64,000 nucleotides of DNA from Larkinella terrae (GTDB lineage: Bacteria > Bacteroidota > Bacteroidia > Cytophagales > Spirosomataceae). Positions 58,042 to 64,000 of the stretch are shown piece after piece. Location of the stretch: assembly GCF_009668025.1 (NCBI RefSeq), contig NZ_WJXZ01000001.1, positions 425,814 through 489,813 of the forward strand. The letters are read 5' to 3'. Position numbers and translations under genes: made by a program. The notes under the pieces are model-generated. The model had not been told where the DNA came from. It ran no database searches and saw nothing but the letters and a program-made list of their open reading frames with translations. Numbering within the stretch: the stretch's first letter is position 1; each line of letters begins with the position of its first letter.

Positions 58042-60981
58042 ATGAAAAAACTACTACACCAATTGCGCAGCCGCTGGCGCTATCAACCCGTATTCGTCCG
58101 GCTTCTCTACCAGCTTCTGCTTTTCACCCTGACCGTCTCCCCGGCCTTCGTCCGGGGGCAGTGTACCTACGAGGGCGATTCGTATACGCTTGCCTTGGGC
58201 AACCGGAAAATTCAATCGGGCGATTTCAACAAGGATGGACAGGCCGATGTGGTCATCTTTGACCGGTTTCCGGCGAGCTTCTCCATTTTCCTGAACAAAG
58301 GCGATCAGTCCGGCCAGTTGGCGGCACCTTTCTCCTATACGATCGGCTACTTATCGGATTATGCGGTCGTCGCTGATTTTAACAAGGATGGCTACCTGGA
58401 TATCATCGCGGGCGTGGACGATGCGCCCAATTCAAACCTGATCCTTTTTCGGAATAAAGCCGACAACACCGGCACCTTTCAGAACCCCGTTACCTACACT
58501 TACAACGACCGGATGGAGGGCCTGTTCACCGGGGATTTTAACAACGACGGCTACCCGGATCTGGTGGTCAAAAGTTTCGAAACCGCCCGCGTTCTGCTGA
58601 ACGATGCCAGCCAGCCCGGTACATTTACTACTCCTTCGCCCTTGCCGCACACGTTCCTGCAATCCGTCCATATAACCGTCGGTGATTTCAACAACGATGG
58701 GTTCGACGATCTGATCACTGCGGGTGCGGGCGACGAGAACTTAAAAGTATGGCTTCGGAAAAGCGACGGAACGGATTTTCTGGCACCCGTCGTCACCGGG
58801 AATGACAACTACATTGAGCCTCTTTCCGCCGGGGATCTGAACAACGACGGTTTTCCGGATCTGGCCACCAACATCGACTATCAGCTGGCGGTATTGCTGA
58901 ATGACGGGACCGGCCGCTTTGGCCCGGCAACGCTGTATCCAACCACCAACAGCCCCGAAACACCCCTGATCGGTGATATGAACGGCGATGGATTGCCCGA
59001 TTTGCTGGTGCCCGACACGTACGATTATTACATGTTTATTTATACGAACAAGCCCACCAATCCCGGAACCTTTGACGACGAATATCTTTCCAACTTTTCG
59101 ATTGATGACAGTAATGCCGGTTCAGTCCTCCTTGACCTGAATCATGATTCGGCCCTCGATGTTGCGATGGCGAATTCAAGCTCACTAACGACGGAGTTTC
59201 AGTGCGTTAATAATGTCGAAATCGATCCATTGACTTCGGAGACGGAGTGTGCAGGCAGTTCGATTAACCCCACCACCCGGACTTCCAACTTTCCGGCGGT
59301 TACGTACGTGTGGAGCAGCCAGCCCGCCGGTTTCACCGGCACCGGTGATGCCCCTACCCTGATCACGCCCACGGTCAGCAGTCCCACCATTTTTACGCTC
59401 ACGGTTGCGGCTTCTTCCGCCGGAGGCTATACCACCCGAACGGCCTCCGTCACGTTGCTGGTGACGCCCAGCTTTTCAGAAGCCCCAACCTTGACCCAAA
59501 ACGGTTCTTCCAACCTAACGGTTATTCAAAACACGCCCTCTGTTTCGTTAACGGCCTCCACCTGCAGCGGAACAATCTCCTGGACTGGCTCCAACGGAAC
59601 CAGCGGAACGGGCACAAGTATCTCTGTCCCCACCTCCACCACCGGAACACTGGTGTATCAGGCCACCTGTTCGCAGGGGAAATGCACCAGCCCGGTGGGT
59701 TCGGCAACCGTCGTAGTCACTTCCCCGCTGGTGACGGGCAGTTTCGACGGTTTTATCAACGGGGCGGATTGTGAAAGTTTCCGGGGCTGGGCCTGGGATC
59801 GCAACAAACCCAACACTCCGGTTTCCATTGAAATTCTGGACGGTTCAACGATCGTCGATACGATTCCGGCGGGCGATTTCCGGCAGGATCTGCTGGATGC
59901 GGGCAAAGGCAACGGCAAACATGCCTTTCGGTGGAAGATTCCCGAATCGTTCAAGGACTATAACACGTCCCACCTGCTCTCGGCCCGCGTGACCGGCAGC
60001 CAGTTCATCCTGAAAGACTCGCCCAAAGCCCTGATTTGCGTGAGCACTGTGCCCGGAAACAAACCGCCGGTGCCTCCAACCCCCACAATTCTGATTGCTC
60101 CGCTGGCGGCTCAGGTCGGCGTTCCGTTCTCGGCGACGCTGGTTCCCTTCACCGACCCGGAAGGCGATGAGATTTACTACGAACTGAGAGGCCTGCCCGC
60201 CGGGTTACATCCGGATGAGGTTGAAACCGTCCATTCCCGGTTTATTTCCGGAATTCCCCGGCAGGCGGGTACCTTCCAGCTCACCTACCTGGCGAACGAT
60301 GCAGCCGGGAACGTCAACAGCATCAGTTTTCCGCTGGTGGTCAATCCGGCTTCCACGACGGCCCCTGTCACCGGGAATTTTGAAGGCTACCTGGACAAAG
60401 TCGAATGCGGCACGATTCGCGGCTGGGTCTGGGATCGCAACAAACCCAACGCGCCCGTCACTGTCGAATTTTACTCGAAAACCGCCGGGGGTGCCGAAAC
60501 CGTCTGGGGCAGTACGGTCGCCAACATCTACCGGGATGACTTGAAAAATGCCGGAAAAGGCAACGGCGCCCATGCGTATAGTTTCACGGTGCCTAATAGC
60601 CTCAAAGACGGCGTTACCCGAGTGATCTACGGGCGGATACTGGGCAGTACGTATGGGCTGAAAGATTCAGGAAAACCGCTGACGTGTTCCTCCCCCGCCC
60701 CGGCCCGCTTATCGGCCGAAACCGGTTCGGAGCTGCAGGTAACGGTGTTAGGCAACCCGGTTTCGGACCGGATTGAGGTGGAAATTCGGGGCGCCGAAGG
60801 AAAACCGCTCCAACTGCAACTGACCGATGCCAGTGGGCGGGCGCTCGACCAGCGGCAGATTGGAGCCGCTCAGGCCGTTGAGCTGCAGCACTTTTCGGTA
60901 CACCAACAACCGGCGGGTTTGTTAGTCCTGCGGGTAACGAGCGGCCTGAAAAATGTGACTCTGAAAATGCTGAAACGATAA
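58042..60981 (+). CDS. VCBS/FG-GAP repeat protein with duplicated GW-D domain and T9SS tail
   Basis: 979 residues with a signal peptide (cut after V-R-G-Q). Six or more VCBS/FG-GAP calcium-binding repeats of the form 'G-D-F-N-N-D-G-[YF]-x-D-L' occupy 60-330. Next is an Ig-like region (to about 570), then two copies of an unnamed domain (about 575-670 and 775-885) that share 'C-x-[ST]-[FI]-R-G-W-x-W-D-R-N-K-P-N-x-P-V', separated by a cadherin-like Ig domain. The last 80 residues are a type IX sorting domain ending in 'K-M-L-K-R'. Secreted and cell-surface attached, probably adhesive or glycan-binding. A terminator follows. Confidence 0.85.
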   Translation: MKKLLHQLRSRWRYQPVFVRLLYQLLLFTLTVSPAFVRGQCTYEGDSYTLALGNRKIQSGDFNKDGQADVVIFDRFPASFSIFLNKGDQSGQLAAPFSYTIGYLSDYAVVADFNKDGYLDIIAGVDDAPNSNLILFRNKADNTGTFQNPVTYTYNDRMEGLFTGDFNNDGYPDLVVKSFETARVLLNDASQPGTFTTPSPLPHTFLQSVHITVGDFNNDGFDDLITAGAGDENLKVWLRKSDGTDFLAPVVTGNDNYIEPLSAGDLNNDGFPDLATNIDYQLAVLLNDGTGRFGPATLYPTTNSPETPLIGDMNGDGLPDLLVPDTYDYYMFIYTNKPTNPGTFDDEYLSNFSIDDSNAGSVLLDLNHDSALDVAMANSSSLTTEFQCVNNVEIDPLTSETECAGSSINPTTRTSNFPAVTYVWSSQPAGFTGTGDAPTLITPTVSSPTIFTLTVAASSAGGYTTRTASVTLLVTPSFSEAPTLTQNGSSNLTVIQNTPSVSLTASTCSGTISWTGSNGTSGTGTSISVPTSTTGTLVYQATCSQGKCTSPVGSATVVVTSPLVTGSFDGFINGADCESFRGWAWDRNKPNTPVSIEILDGSTIVDTIPAGDFRQDLLDAGKGNGKHAFRWKIPESFKDYNTSHLLSARVTGSQFILKDSPKALICVSTVPGNKPPVPPTPTILIAPLAAQVGVPFSATLVPFTDPEGDEIYYELRGLPAGLHPDEVETVHSRFISGIPRQAGTFQLTYLANDAAGNVNSISFPLVVNPASTTAPVTGNFEGYLDKVECGTIRGWVWDRNKPNAPVTVEFYSKTAGGAETVWGSTVANIYRDDLKNAGKGNGAHAYSFTVPNSLKDGVTRVIYGRILGSTYGLKDSGKPLTCSSPAPARLSAETGSELQVTVLGNPVSDRIEVEIRGAEGKPLQLQLTDASGRALDQRQIGAAQAVELQHFSVHQQPAGLLVLRVTSGLKNVTLKMLKR

Positions 60982-61005
60982 ATGAGAGTAAACTGATAAA
61001 ATAGA

Positions 61006-61040
61006 AAAGGCGCGGGTTCCTGACCGGCGCCTTTCTTCTT
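61006..61040 (+). terminator. Rho-independent terminator after the VCBS gene
   Basis: AAAGGCGC (61,006-61,013) pairs with GCGCCTTT (61,027-61,034), followed by a pyrimidine-rich CTTCTT run, 24 bases after the stop at 60,981. Confidence 0.8.
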
Positions 61041-61112
61041 TCAACTCACCTGGAAATACTAAACAACCCGGTTAAAGCATTGGGCTACTACTAAACCGGT
61101 TTTCAAGCAACT

Positions 61113-62585
61113 CTACTTCAACATCCGCTCCAGGACGTTTTTCCCATTCTGATTGTCAGGATTTAACTCGACTGATTTCCGGTACATGCTAATCGCTTCG
61201 TCTTTCCTCCCGTTTTTCAACAGGGCTTCGCCGAGGCTGTCATATGCGTTCCAGCTTTTGGGATACAGGCTAACGATGAGCCTGAAAACCTCCAGTGCTT
61301 CCTTGACCTGCCCCATCCCATTCATCATCCGGTAACCCCAGTCGTTCAGGTCGTTCTCGGTTGGCCAGCTATTTTTCTCCTTTCTTTTTAGTTCATCGCC
61401 AATGGCGAGTGCCTGCGCATACCCACGCTGCTGAAGCTGCATCCGTAAGGCCGTCAACGGATCGGCCAGCGGTATTTCGGGTTTAAAGAAACCGGCCAGT
61501 TCATCGATGAATTCTTCCGGATAGGAACCGGACAGATTGGTGAGTGCAATGATGGCCAAATCATCCTCCGGATACACGAAAATCGCCGATACCGATCCGC
61601 CCGTAATCATCACCGCGCTGTGGCTGGGACGCGGTTTGGTCACCCAGCCAAGGGCCCATTGGGTCGGATTCCCGTTTTTATAGTTCCCAGCGGTCCACAG
61701 CGTAGTGAGCGCCGATTTTGTTTTCAGAAGCTTACCCTGTTGCAGCGCAATCACCCAATGCGCGATGTCTTCAGCGGTACTGTTCAGACCCGAAGCGGCT
61801 CGTTTAAACGGCGGATGTTCCCCGTAGCTAGTGATCAGTTTTTCGGAGTCATACGCTTTCCCATCCAGACGCGTTACATACCGGTACGACTGCACCTTAT
61901 TCGGAATGACATCGCGGGAATCGCCAAAAACCGTTCCGGGCATTCCGACTACGTCAAACTGGCGTTCCTGATACACCTGCGTAAAAGGCCTTCCGCTGAA
62001 TTTATCGATCATTTTCCCCAGTAACACGTAGTTGGTCTGGTTATAGGCAAACTGTTCTCCGGTCGGGAAATCCATCGGCATTGTCTGCACTTTCGCCCAG
62101 GCGGCCTCCTCGCTTCCAACCCCCTGAAGTCCGTACGTGCTGGGATTCAGGATTCGATTGATATCGGGCAGTCCCGAAACGTGCGTCAATAACTGCCGGA
62201 TGGTAACGGGTCGCCAGGATTCCGGCAGTCCCTCCAGGTACCGGGATACCGGGGCCGCCAGATCCACCTTTCCTTCTTCCACCAATTGCATTATGGCAAC
62301 CCCCGTAAATGCCTTCGTGCAGGAGTAAATCGGAAAAATGCTGCGATTGGTAACCGGCAGCGAATCCTGAACATTCGCCAGTCCGTAGGAGTTGAGCAAC
62401 ACAATTTTTCCACCTTGCACCACCGCCAGTTGCAGCCCCGTAATCCGGCGTTCCTGCATCTGCTTACGCAGAAATGCGTCGATGCTCTTTGATGCAGATT
62501 TAGGCTGACTATATGAAAATGAGCTAATTAGTAAGATAAGCCAGGCCGATAGGCCGATCGAAACAGGAAGTCGGTTGCCGTTCAT
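61113..62585 (-). CDS. Beta-lactamase-related serine hydrolase with C-terminal TPR
   Basis: 490 residues with a signal peptide (cut after S-Y-S-Q). The class C fold is clear: S88-CT-K91 in the S-x-x-K box; the second motif is Y181-N-Q183, where Tyr-x-Asn is usual, so the third residue is Gln. A family relative of penicillin-binding and D-aminopeptidase-type enzymes, not a known beta-lactamase. Two TPR-like helix pairs (about 395-485, 'A-Y-D-S-L-G-E-A-L-L-K-N-G') close the protein. Periplasmic. Downstream is the terminator of the convergent VCBS gene. Confidence 0.85.
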   Translation of the reverse strand: MNGNRLPVSIGLSAWLILLISSFSYSQPKSASKSIDAFLRKQMQERRITGLQLAVVQGGKIVLLNSYGLANVQDSLPVTNRSIFPIYSCTKAFTGVAIMQLVEEGKVDLAAPVSRYLEGLPESWRPVTIRQLLTHVSGLPDINRILNPSTYGLQGVGSEEAAWAKVQTMPMDFPTGEQFAYNQTNYVLLGKMIDKFSGRPFTQVYQERQFDVVGMPGTVFGDSRDVIPNKVQSYRYVTRLDGKAYDSEKLITSYGEHPPFKRAASGLNSTAEDIAHWVIALQQGKLLKTKSALTTLWTAGNYKNGNPTQWALGWVTKPRPSHSAVMITGGSVSAIFVYPEDDLAIIALTNLSGSYPEEFIDELAGFFKPEIPLADPLTALRMQLQQRGYAQALAIGDELKRKEKNSWPTENDLNDWGYRMMNGMGQVKEALEVFRLIVSLYPKSWNAYDSLGEALLKNGRKDEAISMYRKSVELNPDNQNGKNVLERMLK

Positions 62586-63156
62586 CAGGTTGAAATTTTC
62601 CCGGAAACTTCAATCTGACAAAAAGGTTACAGAATGGGCAAAAAAATGTTTCCCAAAACCGGTCGGGGCGGTTTTTACCTTGTCCGCCCGAAAACCGCTT
62701 TCGTGGCAGCCTTTGAATTTCCCGTGTCCATTGCCCAGCAGCAGTGTTCCTTTCGAGGCATCGTGCCAGCCGCCGATGGTTTCCGAAGCGTAGGCGTTGC
62801 CGATGAGCAAGGCAGACGGAAAAACGAGTCCATCAACACTGGAAAAAGTCAGGAATAACCCGTATGTCAGGCTGACTGATCTGCCCGGCTGAGAACACCG
62901 CATTGAGGTGCGTTACAAATAATTCCGGTTCCTCCCATACCGGCGTTGAAGGCGGACCTCGACGCTCTTTTTTTATTGCATTATTATCAGCAAAACCGCT
63001 TATTTAGGAGCTAATTATTCAATTATTTTGTTATTTTAGTGGTCTGTGCTTCATCTCCTTTTCTGAACGAAGTTGCCTCAAGCAGCAGCACTTATGTACA
63101 GAAAACCGCTTGGGCGGAGCACCCTGTGCACTCCTATTTTACCGACAACAGATACC
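62586..63156. other. 571-base intergenic region with a decayed gene
   Basis: Holds the VCBS-like pseudogene fragment and an AT-rich stretch with TTATTTTG near 63,023-63,030, one base off the -7 consensus, upstream of the small gene at 63,157. No intact gene of usual length is seen here. Confidence 0.5.
62670..62834 (-). pseudogene. Remnant of a VCBS/ASPIC-UnbV-type repeat protein
   Basis: A 97-residue open frame (62,903-62,610) contains, over this interval, the pattern 'D-G-L-V-F-P-S-A-L-L-I-G-N-A-Y-A-S', 'G-x-x-D-A-S-K-G-T-L-L-L-G-N-G-H-G-K-F' and 'S-G-F-R-A-D'. The same order, 'L-x-G-N-x-Y, D-A-x-x-G-x-x-L-L-G-x-G-x-G-x-F, S-G-F', is typical of the C-terminal part of VCBS/UnbV-like secreted proteins. 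Start and both flanks are missing, so it is a fragment, perhaps of a deleted neighbour. Confidence 0.6.
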
Positions 63157-63336
63157 ATGAAAAAACAAATTGCCCTGGAATTAACCGAAAGTGAAGCGCA
63201 AATGCTGGCTTTTTTATTGCACACGGCCACAGATCAGTTCTACGCCAGTAAAGTTCTGCGGGACCGTGCCAAAATCAGCTTAAAAGATTTACGAACTGCT
63301 GAAACCGTACGCAGGAAATTAACCCATTCCAGATAA
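63157..63336 (+). CDS. Small helical protein, unknown
   Basis: 59 residues from the ATG at 63,157 (the frame opens at 63,073). 'M-K-K-Q-I-A-L-E-L-T-E-S-E-A-Q-M-L-A-F-L-L-H' is a helix that looks like the start of a DNA-binding or dimerisation segment, ending in a basic tail. No family recognised. It is 19 bases from the next gene. Confidence 0.45.
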   Translation: MKKQIALELTESEAQMLAFLLHTATDQFYASKVLRDRAKISLKDLRTAETVRRKLTHSR

Positions 63337-63355
63337 TCCGGTAGATAAGCCGCAG

Positions 63356-63670
63356 GTGCATTTTGAGAACATCTGCATGGCCGGATCGAAAATCACAAAC
63401 GCCGACCTGAGTGATTTAGAGATTGACGGCGCTCAGTTGGGTGGCGCGTATATTCACAACATTGGAATGCCCCCGGAAAGCCACCCCAACTACGACCCGG
63501 CGGCTAGACAAAGGCCGTTACGGTTTGAAAATTGTCACCTGGAGGGCAGCACGCTCACGGGGGGCAGCCTGAAGGATGTGGAGGTAACTGACTGCGCCCT
63601 GACCGGAATGCGAATCAACGGAATCCTGGTCGAAAAGCTGTTAGAAGCGTACGCCAAATCAATAGGATAA
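63356..63670 (+). CDS. Pentapeptide-like repeat protein, small
   Basis: 104 residues from a GTG at 63,356; an ATG at 63,377 is an alternative and the frame stays open back to 63,323. Loose five-residue repeats ('N-A-D-L-S-D-L-E-I-D', 'F-E-N-C-H-L-E-G-S-T-L-T-G-G-S-L') suggest a right-handed beta-helix of about two turns on each side of a 'G-M-P-P-E-S-H-P-N-Y' loop. Function unknown. It may be translated with the small gene upstream. Confidence 0.5.
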   Translation: MHFENICMAGSKITNADLSDLEIDGAQLGGAYIHNIGMPPESHPNYDPAARQRPLRFENCHLEGSTLTGGSLKDVEVTDCALTGMRINGILVEKLLEAYAKSIG

Positions 63671-63839
63671 TCCGGCCCGGTTACCCGTTGACGCTGTTTG
63701 TCAGAGACGATAAGACCCTAACCTGAATCCACTTCCCTCGCCTTGTTTTTTTAAACTTCTCTGAATGGGTTTAGTTATTCACGAAACTGGTAAAGAATTG
63801 CACTTGCAAAACCTATGAAAACGTTTAACTCCAGACCAT

Positions 63840-64000
63840 ATGGAAGATGCTATTTTGGAAATTCAGGGGAATTTAGTGGTGGTTAGGGAAATGATGAACC
63901 GTTGTGCCGAACATCCCGAACAACTCGACAATCACTTGCTTGGTCAGATCAAGGTACAATTACTGGACTTGATCACGGTTACCGAGCTTTTGATTGTGAA
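63840..64000 (+). CDS. Partial CDS at the window end, unknown
   Basis: ATG at 63,840 opens a frame of 53 full codons that is still open at the last base. The peptide ('M-E-D-A-I-L-E-I-Q-G-N-L-V-V-V-R-E', then 'L-G-Q-I-K-V-Q-L-L-D-L-I') looks helical and protein-like. It continues past the window, so no function is assigned. Confidence 0.5.
   Translation, partial: MEDAILEIQGNLVVVREMMNRCAEHPEQLDNHLLGQIKVQLLDLITVTELLIV

Noticed and set aside
61113-62585. Class C beta-lactamase resistance gene
   Set aside because: Y-x-N motif altered to Y-N-Q and C-terminal TPR; family includes many peptidases and esterases.

Overview
The window looks like a chromosomal segment of a Bacteroidota bacterium of order Cytophagales, most like Spirosoma or Larkinella. 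Four things support this: TonB receptors with an N-terminal carboxypeptidase-like domain, a hybrid two-component sensor with an AraC output, a type IX secretion (T9SS) tail on a secreted repeat protein, and several perfect copies of the Bacteroidota -7 promoter element TAnnTTTG. The assignment comes from gene content and motifs, not from a database search. I see no rRNA, tRNA, CRISPR array, integrase or intact insertion sequence.

Layout. 1-1,830: a UbiA prenyltransferase and a secreted DUF3108/TapB-like protein. 1,958-10,223: a putative metal-acquisition locus. It holds a lipoprotein and a MerC-like protein facing away from a GCAAC-palindrome operator, then a long minus-strand run: a small Cys protein, a TonB receptor, a BNR-propeller protein with a Cys cluster, an MbnP-like lipoprotein, a second small Cys protein, a His-rich lipoprotein and an MbnH-like di-haem peroxidase. 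10,356-11,555: a transglutaminase-like protein. 11,556-14,455: an accessory block of small, mostly membrane, minus-strand genes with inverted seven-base repeats at both ends. 14,460-18,086: an M16 protease pair (one active, one degenerate). 18,326-21,468: a small HExxH protein, a cation/proton antiporter and a carotenoid desaturase. 21,519-27,350: a beta-propeller lipoprotein, a PadR operon with two related membrane proteins, an MsbA-like ABC exporter and a zinc metallopeptidase. 27,972-31,711: a TetR regulator with a palindromic operator and a Tet(X)-like flavin monooxygenase, then an epimerase and a glycosyltransferase. 31,968-39,800: ribonucleotide reductase beta, an M13 peptidase, a DUF5686 protein, an NmrA-type reductase and an AraC regulator. 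39,832-42,714: a GH106-like hydrolase. 42,749-47,093: an RsbR-RsbS-RsbT stressosome operon ending in a kinase/phosphatase output. 47,462-53,683: a PhoX-like lipoprotein, an imelysin-peroxidase fusion, a small protein, a propeller protein and an OmpA lipoprotein-like protein. 53,956-60,981: a hybrid sensor followed by a large VCBS-repeat T9SS protein. 61,113-64,000: a serine hydrolase, a decayed VCBS fragment and three small genes, the last cut by the window edge.

How parts work together. The MbnP/MbnH pair with its own TonB receptor and a Fur-like operator reads as a metal import system in which MbnH would oxidise MbnP. The stressosome genes overlap or nearly abut in the order sensor scaffold, scaffold, switch kinase, phosphatase, histidine kinase, with no sigma factor, so output probably passes through phosphorelay. 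A recurring non-coding theme is a hairpin-prone element built of degenerate seven-base units in two inverted arms. It occurs at least five times, once in frame inside the carotenoid desaturase, and may be an undescribed repeat class.
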